Origin: an uncultured Fenollaria sp.
Lineage (GTDB): Bacteria; Bacillota; Clostridia; Tissierellales; Peptoniphilaceae
NCBI RefSeq assembly: GCF_946221515.1
Contig: NZ_CAMJVK010000022.1
Location: 1 to 26,069 of the forward strand
Direction: 5' to 3'
DNA length: 26,069 nucleotides
The position numbers and the translations under genes are program-made. The notes beneath the pieces are model-generated. The model was not told the origin of the DNA and made no database searches. It was given only the letters and a program-made list of their open reading frames with translations. This document shows, in pieces, positions 19,501 to 26,018 of this stretch. Every line of letters starts with the position of its first letter. Position 1 is the stretch's first letter.

Positions 19501-19846
19501 CTAAAGCGCTGCTTATTGCATCATTAAAGCCAGCATTCATAAGATATTCATTACCTTTTTGTGCAATCTCATTTGCATTTAAAGCTTCATGTGCTTCGTT
19601 TAACTTTTCAGCTACCTTAGAGCTTTCATCTGTAACGAAGATAAAACTTCTTTCTTCTTCTTTGTCAGTAATCTCATCGAGAGCCTTGACATCAGTAGCA
19701 TTTTCTAGCTCAGCTGGTCTGCTATGGCGTGCTACCCCCCCCATCTCACTAGCTTGTGCGTTTAATGTTATTACTGGGCTAAATAAACCTAGCGCCATTA
19801 AAAATGTTAGCATCAAAGCCGTGATTTTCTTACTAATACTTTTCAA
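13583..19846 (-). CDS. Giant SLH-anchored subtilisin-family (S8) surface protease
   Basis: 2087 residues from a TTG at 19846 with AGGAGG 8 nt upstream; the ATG at 19918 lies inside the -35 box. Domains: signal peptide (MKSISKKITALMLTFLMALG, cut near AQA-SE at residue 32); I9-like propeptide (about 65-200); S8 catalytic domain with D232 (VSVIDSGAD), H298 (HGMHVSG), N403 (AIAGGND) and S657 (TGTSMATPHVAGG); a PA domain inserted at about 480-600; C5a-peptidase/lactocepin-like Fn3 regions (about 720-880); a FlgD-like Ig segment (SPNGDSDKDE to DGNYKVKI); many beta modules; a FIVAR-like helical segment; a PYRP-rich linker; and three SLH repeats (about 1909-2087, with ITRAM, VSRQE, FTREE). SLH repeats bind pyruvylated wall polymer, so it should be wall-displayed. 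Degradation of host or nutrient proteins is inference. The G8 tract at codons 35-38 is in frame. Confidence 0.95.
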   Translation of the reverse strand: MKSISKKITALMLTFLMALGLFSPVITLNAQASEMGGVARHSRPAELENATDVKALDEITDKEEERSFIFVTDESSKVAEKLNEAHEALNANEIAQKGNEYLMNAGFNDAISSALGNLDYNLEVKDKIKDLLGKKKGGLMETLSSIFNGSAREEYDDREFNIVFSGFTMKMTTEEALMVRENIPEVKQIFVDYKYNRPDEKINMYNSSKMVNANKAWDLGYKGEGRVVSVIDSGADIDHPAMRLTDATKAKYDKQAIDELISKHLLKGQYLNEKVPYGYNFMDHNMDLKDTNADTGMHGMHVSGTVGANADDTEAAANNGIKITGIAPEAQILVMRVFGQDVATTNTSAYIEAIEESIILGADSMNMSLGSMSGSEQGIDLGMDLALQNAKKAGSIVAIAGGNDFYTTWGNDNPRATNPDWGVMGTPGVAESAFTVANYNNNSMVTDASVIYKDYDNNKDVEVIAKAMDTIAEADFSKFESNTEYEIIDVGYGNKQSEYDGKNISGNIVLASRGKDPADANDNSYSANFSAKIALAKNNGAAAFLLGNNEADKPDYFIIMQTQTPGLIPGYSVTYRNYKLIQKSIADAKAANETPKIKINTEKHEMVNPGQYKMNESTSWGPNPSLRLKPEITAPGGEIYSTVNVDGGRYQSMTGTSMATPHVAGGIALVNQFLAKNNISVEGAEKHQFIKNIMMATATPILYENVKGFYNSPRVQGAGLMNLEAAVNPYLVTLTDASGKMSNGKAVVEFGSIKDEKLDFNLKLKNYSDKTATYKVHGIAQTDQVKDGKITFEPAKLGEANFAEITVNANSEASFTGVIDLTGKLEKAKQDQANGFFIDGFIFFESKANAEGAKEFADLSVPYLAFYGDWAKLPIIDVFADDIVFEETPSGKNWVNNIPFWYQGTDYNDFPGKYIDQWNFTHFYSKWHDGGRMIQGYQAWSDKYLGEFAISPNGDSDKDEISFHGVFLRNADNLKFEFINEAGEVVKTIAEPYRSIIKKNYYDQKYTEDPVWTWRGEDKNGGQVPDGNYKVKITASAQDNKSSEQEYVKTVYVDRVKPEIELIEANQDSNSNSVTIKFKATDDRSGLAWMDVFELGAATEYSYEEVPGDEKSLIFNARFDNLDANFKLDDNMDKIWIGAMDMAGNYFERTLADIKNNGKVIFELKSSDPADTSFPKEEPILQIKVEENGGEKWYNVNGTNNLEYGDYRVFYPDLFASYIAEIDYEEFTLSEQNQEQKVTVTFTKVDDSKYGVFDLIITNGSDYPGDIKVFAVDENDNYYVVPRKTNYAADMYETKLPAGEYTIVVEGNNEKEKPALAFGDRTLVIKENETSEIETRLIWTGEFISYWFGADSVTFDEVFGNDISEHTATDENGQPITDDNGNEIKYKVLKNFNKYFDVFETESGDKLNITEVEGYNLSSKSGNEEMRIEINVNVSGTYKVVSKFDMSKYGLENPILVLDTIYNQETFNKNVGEMYIFPQENKKGRLKVTTEFFTKKNVDKPNVKYELYNSRDELVEDWTNLPQGTYYLRTWVQDGFRPEREEYKVEIYEDTGLDQTLNVRWFHIGEESARKNPVVEFGVGGAETADYGEDIQLTLVNVEDGTRHEINVPIGKVYYELIPNGIYKMTVNLKDGWDYVYFTDKGNGGDRTQGNPDEVAFTESYNYIELALRRTNKPDYTTDYKLSIEEEGLDPSASRPKYYLEDTNDKDHYYYTDKAEFINITPGEYTLYVDKEPTGYVAEPKMQKVTITEEDKVATATVKYTIEEGRVLLSPLVKAIENAKKLLNTDNKLTDEYRKDLEALIKDGEDYLAKPDNEKTQDDIYAKTKAINDMLANPKHIVPPTPTPDPGNEPYEPSWPDEPYRPERPYRPYRPSVDKTEEKKEEPSVVAPKEEKKDYGIVDTEELLPVTLNDIPNTAAGTAIRSLVSRGILAGMGNDKFQGELPITRAMVSAVLMRISVDKNINTQTKFTDVKAGDWFNEAVMWAAGNGLFVGYPDGSFKPNKLVSRQELALILQKFLALHGIKMDEVKTWTYNDLDKIPAWSKDAVVAMAKIALVNGQTDTMYNPESEFTREELAVMLYNIIRWVETH
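19735..19742 (-). repeat. G8 homopolymer behind the protease signal peptide (candidate phase-variation tract, ON)
   Basis: Coding strand GAGAT-G8-TAGCACG, three codons past the predicted cleavage site. With eight G the frame reads Met-Gly-Gly-Val and stays open to 13583. With seven G it reads ATG GGG GGG TAG, an immediate stop. With nine G it stops at TAG four codons after the tract. It shares the AGAT-(G)n-T context with the adhesin tract at 3544-3550. Confidence 0.85.
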
Positions 19847-19889
19847 AATATACCCCTCCTTGTATAATATATTTTTGGTATTTGTATAT

Positions 19890-19918
19890 ATTATACTATA
19901 TATTGATAATATTATCAA
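19890..19918 (-). promoter_or_regulatory. Sigma-A promoter of the SLH protease gene
   Basis: TTGATA (19913-19918), a 17-nt spacer and a perfect TATAAT (19890-19895). Predicted start near 19883 with a ~37-nt leader to the TTG at 19846. TTGATAATATTATCAA at 19903-19918 is also a palindrome overlapping the -35, a possible operator. Confidence 0.8.
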
Positions 19919-19992
19919 ACATAATCTACAATTGTGAAGAAAATATCTTTTTTTATCAGGCTTTAATAAAGCATATCAATACATTTTACGCA

Positions 19993-20020
19993 CAAAAATA
20001 GACTTGCCTAAACAAGTCTA
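19993..20020 (-). terminator. Intrinsic terminator of the aminotransferase-DUF4446 operon
   Basis: Minus-strand RNA forms the 8-bp stem TAGACTTG/CAAGTCTA with a 6-nt loop, followed by UUUUUG. It starts 28 nt past the DUF4446 stop and stands upstream of the protease promoter, insulating it. Confidence 0.9.
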
Positions 20021-20047
20021 CTACAAATACATATTTACTTACACATA

Positions 20048-20548
20048 TTACATACCGCGTATTGCTTTTTCTACTGCGCTTTGCTCTTCTTCTGAAAGGG
20101 GCGCCTGGCTCTCTCCGTTTTTAATCATCTTGCCGTAGCTAACGCTTTGCTCTCTTCCGTGTATAACTGAAAGCAAAACGCCGTTATTGAATTTATCCAA
20201 AAGGCATATCGAGAAGCTTAGCTCTGAAGCGCTATCTTGAAAGGCGTTGTACTTGACGTAGCCGAGCTTTTGTACGCAAAAGCTAAGGTTGGTCTCAAGC
20301 CTATTGAACCTATCTTCATTAAGTATCATGTCTCTATGGATGTCTTTGATGTCTTTGCCAAAGGTAGCTAAGAGCTTTTCGACGCTTATGCCGTCCATGC
20401 CTTGTGTGAAGGCGTCAAGTCTTTCCTTAAGCTTCTTATACTTCATCATCTGCATGACGATTAGGACTATGGCTGCGATTGAGATGACAGCCAAGCCCAT
20501 AATTATGATAAATGCATTGTCAATTATAAATTTATTGATATTTTCCAT
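20048..20548 (-). CDS. DUF4446 family membrane-anchored protein
   Basis: A 166-residue protein with one N-terminal membrane helix (about residues 12-34), a charged helical, coiled-coil-like region (35-90) and a C-terminal domain with the family hallmark: LSFSICLLDKFNNGVLLSVIHGRE, then YGKMIKNGESQAPLSEEEQ. The function of this clostridial family is unknown; members often sit near chromosome-partition genes, but not here. Its start overlaps the aminotransferase end by 17 bases, with GAGG upstream, so translation is coupled. Confidence 0.85.
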   Translation of the reverse strand: MENINKFIIDNAFIIIMGLAVISIAAIVLIVMQMMKYKKLKERLDAFTQGMDGISVEKLLATFGKDIKDIHRDMILNEDRFNRLETNLSFCVQKLGYVKYNAFQDSASELSFSICLLDKFNNGVLLSVIHGREQSVSYGKMIKNGESQAPLSEEEQSAVEKAIRGM

Positions 20549-21701
20549 CGTCCGCCTCTTTTTTAATCTTTTTTAATCTTTCGATTGCGTAGATGATCTC
20601 GTCTTCTTTATTGAAGTAAGAAAAACTAAATCTTACTGCGCCTTTTTTTATCGTGCCAATGGTCTCGTGCGCAAGTGGCGCGCAATGAAGACCTGGACGC
20701 GTTTGTATATCGTACTCATCGTCAAGGACATAGCTTAGTATCGATGAGTCAACTCCATTCATGTTCATAGAAACGACTGGCGTCTTTCTTGTCTCGTCAA
20801 GTAGGCCGTATATCTCAACTCCGTCAATGGTCTTAAGACCATCGATAAAGGTTTTTGTCAAAGCTTCTTCGTGCCTCTTGATATTGTCAATACCTTCTTT
20901 TAGAATAAATTCAACGCCTGCTCCTAAGGCTATGATGCCGTGGCCGTTTGGTGTGCCCGGCTCTAATTTATCTGGCATATCCATTGGCTGATAGACTTCA
21001 TTTGATCTAGAGCCTGTTCCGCCCTCAAATGTGTGCATAACAAGCTCTGGCTCTCTTGTATATAAAACGCCTGTGCCTTGTGGGCCAAATAAGGATTTGT
21101 GTCCAGCTGTTGCTAGCATGTCTATATCAAGTTTCTTTAGGTCTATATCAATGATACCTGCTGATTGGGCTGCGTCTATAAGTATGATTATATCTTTATT
21201 GATGGCTTTAACTGCTTTTGAAATCTCATCTATGTCCTCAACTGTTCCCAGTAGGTTTGATGAGTGCGTCATTACAAGCATCCTAGTATTATCCTTGATT
21301 GCTGCTACTATCTTATCTTTGCCGACTTCGCCAGTTTTTTCTGCCTGAACAACTGTTAGCTCTATGACCTCCATTTCCTTAAGTGTGAAGAGTGGTCTTA
21401 GAACTGAATTGTGCTCCATAGATGTTGTGATTACATGGTCTCCCTTTTTAAGAGTGCCTTTGATGGCTGTGTTTAGTGCGTATGTCGTGTTCATGTGAAA
21501 GCTTAGATTAAGTGGATTATCTACGTTAAATAGTTTTGCTAAACTTAATCTTGTCTTCATGATCTCTTCCATGGCTCTAAGAGCTAGCTTGTGACCGCTC
21601 CTTCCGGGATTAGCACCGTATTCTCTAAATGCTTCATCAAATTTTTTATATACGCTCTCTGGCTTTGGGAATGTTGTTGATGCGTTGTCAAAATAATGCA
21701 T
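20532..21701 (-). CDS. PLP-dependent class V aminotransferase, cysteine desulfurase family
   Basis: 389 residues. The PLP lysine is in TAGHKSLFGPQG (K202), the pyridine-contacting Asp in LIDAAQS (D176) and the cofactor-stacking His in SMEHNSV (H97). A cysteine stands in the active loop, RPGLHCAPLAH (C340), at the position of the persulfide-forming Cys. It resembles the IscS-like subfamily found outside the main Fe-S operon. No IscU/NifU or ThiI gene is adjacent, so the sulfur acceptor is unknown. RBS GAGGTG precedes the ATG by about 5 nt on a very short leader. It is cotranscribed with DUF4446. Confidence 0.92.
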   Translation of the reverse strand: MHYFDNASTTFPKPESVYKKFDEAFREYGANPGRSGHKLALRAMEEIMKTRLSLAKLFNVDNPLNLSFHMNTTYALNTAIKGTLKKGDHVITTSMEHNSVLRPLFTLKEMEVIELTVVQAEKTGEVGKDKIVAAIKDNTRMLVMTHSSNLLGTVEDIDEISKAVKAINKDIIILIDAAQSAGIIDIDLKKLDIDMLATAGHKSLFGPQGTGVLYTREPELVMHTFEGGTGSRSNEVYQPMDMPDKLEPGTPNGHGIIALGAGVEFILKEGIDNIKRHEEALTKTFIDGLKTIDGVEIYGLLDETRKTPVVSMNMNGVDSSILSYVLDDEYDIQTRPGLHCAPLAHETIGTIKKGAVRFSFSYFNKEDEIIYAIERLKKIKKEADDGKYQ

Positions 21702-21719
21702 ATAATCACCTCTTTTCTA

Positions 21720-21748
21720 ATTATATCACAGCTGAAATCATTTTTCAA
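21720..21748 (-). promoter_or_regulatory. Sigma-A promoter of the aminotransferase-DUF4446 operon
   Basis: TTGAAA (21743-21748), a 17-nt spacer and TATAAT (21720-21725) with an extended -10 TGA directly before it. The predicted start is only about a dozen bases from the ATG at 21701. Confidence 0.8.
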
Positions 21749-21768
21749 TCACTATGAGTTTAGCAAAG

Positions 21769-21796
21769 TAAAAGAGCCTCTCTTATGAAAGACTCT
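21769..21796 (-). terminator. Intrinsic terminator of ppx-ppk
   Basis: Minus-strand RNA AGAGTCTTTC-ATAA-GAGAGGCTCT forms a 10-bp stem using two G-U pairs, followed by UUUUA. The pairing is complete only in the minus-strand RNA, which fixes the direction. It begins about 12 nt past the ppk stop. Confidence 0.85.
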
Positions 21797-21807
21797 CAAT
21801 ATAAATA

Positions 21808-23934
21808 TTACTTTGTAAATATCTTTTTAATCTTAGTAAAGAAGTTTTCTTTAGGCGCTTCGTCTGTTTTATCTCTCTCAAGCTCTTCGTAAAACTTTTC
21901 TCTCTTTTCATTTGCTTTTTGCATGAAATAATCTTGAGCGATAAGAGCTTCGCCTTCTACCCCTGGTTTGATGTAGTCCCCTGAGTTAAGAAGTATCCTT
22001 CTCTTGGTATTGTCCTTAAGCTGTATATCTAAGTAGCTTACAAGTCTTGCCCTTGCCTCTTCGTCATAGACTGGGCAGGCTATCTCGACTCTCTTCTCAG
22101 TGTTTCTAGTCATAAGGTCTGCGCTTGATATATATATCCTCATATCACTGCCTCTGCCAAATTGGTAGACCCTTGGATGCTCTAGGAAGCGTCCGACTAT
22201 GGACGAGACGTGAACGTTCTCAGTAAAGCCTTTCACATTAGGTACTATGCAGCATATACCGCGTATAATCAAGTCGACAGTGACAGAATTTTGTGAGGCT
22301 TCGGCAAACTTTTCCAAAAACTCGTAATCGGTTAGTGAGTTCATCTTGCATCTAATGTAACCGTCCTTGCCCTTAGCTATCTCCTTATCCATCTCCTTAA
22401 GTAGTCTCGCCTTAAGTGTCGATGGCGATTGTAGTAGGTGTAGGTACTTGCCATTGAGCTTAGCTAGCGACATATTTCTAAAAAAGTCATTCGCATCAAG
22501 TCCTATCTCTTGATTAGCTGTCATGAGTGAAAAGTCAGTGTAAATCTTCGATGTGTTTTCATTGTAGTTACCGGTACCTATTTGCGTAATTTGCTTAATG
22601 TTCTCCCTATCGTCCTTGTATGTGATTAGGCAAAGCTTGGAGTGCGTCTTGTACTCTTCAAAACCGTACATTATATTGCAGCCCGCCTTAAATAATTCTT
22701 CCGAATAATTGATGTTGTTCTCTTCGTCAAAACGCGCCTTAAGCTCCATAAGTGCAGTGACTTCTATGCCATTGTCACAGGCTTTCTTTAGGTATTCGAC
22801 AAGCTTCGAGTGCTTAGCAAGCCTATATATAGTTATCTTTATGGAGATGGTCTTGTCGCTCTCGGCCGCTTCCTTAATCAAGTCAAGGAAAGTGTCAATA
22901 TCGTCGTATGGGTAGCTTAGTAAAAGGTCCTTTTCTTCGATGCGTTTAATGATAGAGCCTCGCTCTAAGGAATATTTTTTAAATGGAGTAAAGTCCTCGT
23001 AAGAAACTTTTTTGATGACGGAGCTTGGAATGATGTCCTCAAGACCATAAACGTACTTCATATTGATGGGGCTCTTTGTCACGAGTATCATCTCATCTGT
23101 GATCGCTAGCTCTTCTTTGAGAAAATCAGTGATGCTCCTTGACTTTGTGTTAGAAATTTCAAGGCGAAGAACCTCTTGGCGCGTCCTCTTCTTGATGACC
23201 TTTTTCATAAAGTCTTTGTAATCGGCAATCTCCTCTTCGATATCTGTATTTGTTTCGAAATCAAAATTTCTTGTGACCGCAACAAGTGATTGCTCCTTGA
23301 TTGTATAACCTGGGAACATGGTTGGAACGTAATGCTCAATCACTTTTTCGACTCTGATGTAATTAAATTCATCGCCTGGCAGCGATAGATAGCGCTCGAA
23401 TATGTCTGAGATGGCTACAAGTCCATGCGCAATATTGCCATCAGCGTCCCACATCTCAGTCACTATATATAGCTTTTTATTCTCTAAGAATGGAAGTGGA
23501 TGTGCTGCGTCAACTATTTGCGCGGAGATTAATGGCTCAATCTTACTAAGGTAGAAGCTTTTTACATAGCTTAGCTCCTCTTCGTTTAAGGACTTCATGT
23601 TCTTATTGTGCATATTGTACTTCTCTAGCTCTTTGATGACGTCCTTGTAGACCTTATCCCTCATCTCGTAGTAGTAGGGCATTGTCTTGTAGATGGCATC
23701 GAGCTGCTCCTTAGCTGTCATACCCGACTTTTTGTCGATGAACTCTTTTTTGGACTTCATCATATCAAAAAGTGATCCGACTCTAACCATGAAAAATTCG
23801 TCCAAGTTCGATGTGAATATCGATATGAATTTGAATCTCTCAAGTGGAGGCACGCTCTCATCGCTCGCCTCTTCAAGCACCCTTTGATTAAATTTTAGCC
23901 AGCTCAACTCGCGGTTTTGCATGAACTCTTCCAT
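21808..23934 (-). CDS. ppk: Polyphosphate kinase 1
   Basis: A 708-residue enzyme reversibly building inorganic polyphosphate from ATP. The N-terminal domain starts with NRELSWLKFNQRVLEEA. The catalytic phospho-His is in YKTHSKLCLI (H431), the second essential His in RFLEHPRVYQFGRG (H586), and IKITIYRLA, ELKARFDEENNI and TGNYNENTSKIYTD line the ATP tunnel. Length is normal for PPK1. The last ~35 residues are Lys/Glu-rich. RBS AAGGAG overlaps the ppx stop codon, and only four bases separate the genes. Confidence 0.97.
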   Translation of the reverse strand: MEEFMQNRELSWLKFNQRVLEEASDESVPPLERFKFISIFTSNLDEFFMVRVGSLFDMMKSKKEFIDKKSGMTAKEQLDAIYKTMPYYYEMRDKVYKDVIKELEKYNMHNKNMKSLNEEELSYVKSFYLSKIEPLISAQIVDAAHPLPFLENKKLYIVTEMWDADGNIAHGLVAISDIFERYLSLPGDEFNYIRVEKVIEHYVPTMFPGYTIKEQSLVAVTRNFDFETNTDIEEEIADYKDFMKKVIKKRTRQEVLRLEISNTKSRSITDFLKEELAITDEMILVTKSPINMKYVYGLEDIIPSSVIKKVSYEDFTPFKKYSLERGSIIKRIEEKDLLLSYPYDDIDTFLDLIKEAAESDKTISIKITIYRLAKHSKLVEYLKKACDNGIEVTALMELKARFDEENNINYSEELFKAGCNIMYGFEEYKTHSKLCLITYKDDRENIKQITQIGTGNYNENTSKIYTDFSLMTANQEIGLDANDFFRNMSLAKLNGKYLHLLQSPSTLKARLLKEMDKEIAKGKDGYIRCKMNSLTDYEFLEKFAEASQNSVTVDLIIRGICCIVPNVKGFTENVHVSSIVGRFLEHPRVYQFGRGSDMRIYISSADLMTRNTEKRVEIACPVYDEEARARLVSYLDIQLKDNTKRRILLNSGDYIKPGVEGEALIAQDYFMQKANEKREKFYEELERDKTDEAPKENFFTKIKKIFTK

Positions 23935-23938
23935 TGCT

Positions 23939-24823
23939 TCACTCCTTAATTATCTTATCCTTTAAATAACCTTCACGCACGCCAAGCTTTGAGACGTTGA
24001 CCTTTTCTATGCCAAGGTACTTTAAGAGTCTATATAGCATGATGGCTCCTGGCACTATGCTGTGAAGTCTTTCAGGCACAACCATGACAGTCGTGCGTAT
24101 AATTTTTTTATTTCTGTCTATCATCTCATAGATATAGTTTTTTACATCGTCAATAGTATATTCTTTATCGTTGTCGTTATCGAGCTCTTCGAAGATATTG
24201 CCAAGCGCTCTCGCCGTTCCGCCTGAGGCGACTAGCTTCGTGCATTTGTATGTGGAAACTTTTTCAGCTAGCATCTGGTCGATGGCGTTTATCATCTCAT
24301 CGTACTCTCTAACGCTAGGTATAGTGTTTTCAACGTAGTCACGGAATAAGGATAGGGATCCTGCCTTTAAAAATGCCATGTCTTTAATCTCTTTATTCTT
24401 TAGGTAGCAAAGCTCTGTCGAGCCGCCTCCTATGTCTATGGTGTAGTAATCATCAAAATCGTATGCCATCTTCATGCCTTCAGCTCCATAGAAAGCCTCA
24501 TCGTCTTCCGATATCAAATCAATGTTTAAATCAAGCTCTTTCTTGACTTTCTTCACTATATCCTTGCCATTGTCCACGTTACGAAGCGAGGCCGAAGCAA
24601 AGACATATATCTCGTCAATCGGTAGGTAATCAAGCAGCATCTTTTGCGCGGATAAGACCTTCATCAGCTTTTTGATGCCCTTGTCGCTAAGCTTGCCGTC
24701 TTCGACTAAGCCTGCAAGACCTGCCATGTACTTCTTCGAGAAGACTTCCTTTTGTATATTGTCCATGTTATAAACGTTTAGGCGTATTGAGTTACTGCCT
24801 ATATCAATTAGTGCGTATTTCAT
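23939..24823 (-). CDS. ppx: Exopolyphosphatase, Ppx/GppA family
   Basis: A 294-residue ASKHA-fold phosphatase that hydrolyses terminal phosphates of polyphosphate (family members may also act on pppGpp). Phosphate-1 loop LIDIGSNSIRLNVY (from residue 5), ASASLRN, SEDDEAFYGAEG with the catalytic Glu, phosphate-2 loop TIDIGGGSTELC and VASGGTARAL are all present. It contains only the two N-terminal domains; the long C-terminal helical extension of E. coli Ppx is absent, as in short Gram-positive forms. It is paired with ppk, so synthesis and breakdown share a transcript. RBS AAGGAG precedes ATG. Confidence 0.95.
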   Translation of the reverse strand: MKYALIDIGSNSIRLNVYNMDNIQKEVFSKKYMAGLAGLVEDGKLSDKGIKKLMKVLSAQKMLLDYLPIDEIYVFASASLRNVDNGKDIVKKVKKELDLNIDLISEDDEAFYGAEGMKMAYDFDDYYTIDIGGGSTELCYLKNKEIKDMAFLKAGSLSLFRDYVENTIPSVREYDEMINAIDQMLAEKVSTYKCTKLVASGGTARALGNIFEELDNDNDKEYTIDDVKNYIYEMIDRNKKIIRTTVMVVPERLHSIVPGAIMLYRLLKYLGIEKVNVSKLGVREGYLKDKIIKE

Positions 24824-24846
24824 TTTTTCTCCTTATAATAATCATT

Positions 24847-24875
24847 GTAATACTACTTTGTTAAGAAATTGTAAA
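24847..24875 (-). promoter_or_regulatory. Probable promoter of ppx-ppk
   Basis: TTTACA (24870-24875), a 17-nt spacer and TATTAC (24847-24852). A competing TATTAT lies too close to the RBS to be used. The leader would be about 17 nt. No Pho-box-like repeats were recognised. Confidence 0.5.
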
Positions 24876-24903
24876 GTATGTAATATTTTTCAAAATAAAA
24901 AGC

Positions 24904-24930
24904 AAAAAGCCCTTCACTTGAAAGGCTTTT
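24904..24930 (-). terminator. Intrinsic terminator of the YitT-family gene
   Basis: Minus-strand RNA AAAAGCCTTTC-AAGT-GAAGGGCTTTT, an 11-bp stem with one U-G pair, followed by a broken U tract. It begins 8 nt past the stop codon. Confidence 0.88.
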
Positions 24931-24938
24931 ATCATATA

Positions 24939-25826
24939 TCAGTCTTTTAAATTTTTAAAACCATAACCCAAGACTTCTGATGCGTTCGAAACTGAAATGA
25001 AAGTCTTTTGATCAAGATCTCTCAAGAAGTTCTTAAGCTTTAAAAAGTCTTTTCTATCAAGAAGAACCATGATGATGTCGCGCGGCTCTTTAGTGTACAT
25101 ACCATAAGCTTTGTAAATGGTTGCGCCTCTATCAAGCTCTTTGATGATGAATTCTTCGATAGGTTTAGTGTCTTCAGCAATAATTTTGACCTCTTTATTC
25201 ATATTCATGCCTTCGATAACGAAGTCTATAAGGAAACCGTTAACGATAACACCGAATAATGAGTAAATACCGATCCTTGCACCGAAGGCGTTACCAGCAA
25301 GTAGAGTTATAACTACGTCTGAAATAAGTACGCCCTTGCCTAGATCGATGCCGATGAATTTATTAAGTATCTTCGCGATGATGTCAGTACCGCCAGTTGA
25401 TGCGCCTTGATTAAAGACTATCGCCATACCAAGTGCTGTTACAAATACACCGAAGAATAGTTCCACAAAGGTATCTCCTGTCAATGGTTGGAAGTTTGGC
25501 ATTAGCTTTTCAAGCAAGTCGAAGAAGCCTGATGTAAGTAGCGATGCAATGATGGTTTTAACACCAAATTGCGATCCAATTGTTAAAAACGCTAGTATAA
25601 ATAGTCCTATGTTGATAATATACATCCAGTTACCTACACCAATCTCTAAGTAGTGATTAAGAACTACAGCAAGACCGTTTGCTCCACCTACTGAAAGATG
25701 AGCTGGGTTGAAGAAGAAAAACATCCCTGCTGCTACGATGAAGGTACCAAATAAAATTAATATGTACTCTCTGACCATCTTTGTGATCTCTTCTTTTGTT
25801 AATTTCTTTTTAATAAATTTTGCCAA
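24939..25826 (-). CDS. YitT family membrane protein (DUF161/DUF2179)
   Basis: 295 residues from a TTG at 25826 with AAGGGGG 8 nt upstream. The ATGs at 25850 and 25844 sit at or beside the predicted transcription start and are rejected. Five to six membrane segments carry the family motifs FNPAHLSVGGANGLA and FNQGASTGGTDIIAKILNKF. A cytosolic C-terminal DUF2179 domain (about residues 210-290) contains RGATIYKAYGMYT and SVSNASEVLGYGF, a GlnB-like alpha/beta fold. The transported or sensed molecule is not known. It is monocistronic, with its own promoter and terminator. Confidence 0.92.
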   Translation of the reverse strand: MAKFIKKKLTKEEITKMVREYILILFGTFIVAAGMFFFFNPAHLSVGGANGLAVVLNHYLEIGVGNWMYIINIGLFILAFLTIGSQFGVKTIIASLLTSGFFDLLEKLMPNFQPLTGDTFVELFFGVFVTALGMAIVFNQGASTGGTDIIAKILNKFIGIDLGKGVLISDVVITLLAGNAFGARIGIYSLFGVIVNGFLIDFVIEGMNMNKEVKIIAEDTKPIEEFIIKELDRGATIYKAYGMYTKEPRDIIMVLLDRKDFLKLKNFLRDLDQKTFISVSNASEVLGYGFKNLKD

Positions 25827-25857
25827 TAAGATTACCCCCTTCATTAACATCCATACA

Positions 25858-25887
25858 ATTATACCACAAGATAAAAAGCTTAGTCAA
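25858..25887 (-). promoter_or_regulatory. Sigma-A promoter of the YitT-family gene
   Basis: TTGACT (25882-25887), an 18-nt spacer with an extended TGG, then TATAAT (25858-25863). Predicted start near 25851, which excludes the ATG at 25850 and supports the TTG start. Confidence 0.8.
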
Positions 25888-25965
25888 TAGCAATGTAGGC
25901 GAAAAAGTAAATATTTTTTCTTTTTGCAAAGACATATCTTGAGCTTTTTTTTGACAAATTTTCAT

Positions 25966-26006
25966 ACAAAAATATCTATGGAGGTTTTGCTCCCCCATAG
26001 ATATTT
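25966..26006 (-). terminator. Intrinsic terminator of a minus-strand unit right of the window
   Basis: Perfect 12-base inverted repeat AAATATCTATGG/CCATAGATATTT (25970-25981, 25995-26006). On the minus strand it is followed by UUUUUG. The gene it served is not in the window and would now be separated from it by the putative insertion-sequence end at 26019. Confidence 0.65.
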
Positions 26007-26018
26007 ACAATAAATATT

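Noticed and set aside
19847..19918. ATG at 19918 as the protease start
   Set aside because: It lies within the -35 hexamer of the gene's own promoter; TTG at 19846 follows AGGAGG and starts directly at the signal peptide.
25951..25979. TTGACA on the plus strand as a promoter for a small RNA ending at 26069
   Set aside because: No acceptable -10 at 16-18 nt; the region is better explained by a minus-strand terminator and an insertion-sequence end.
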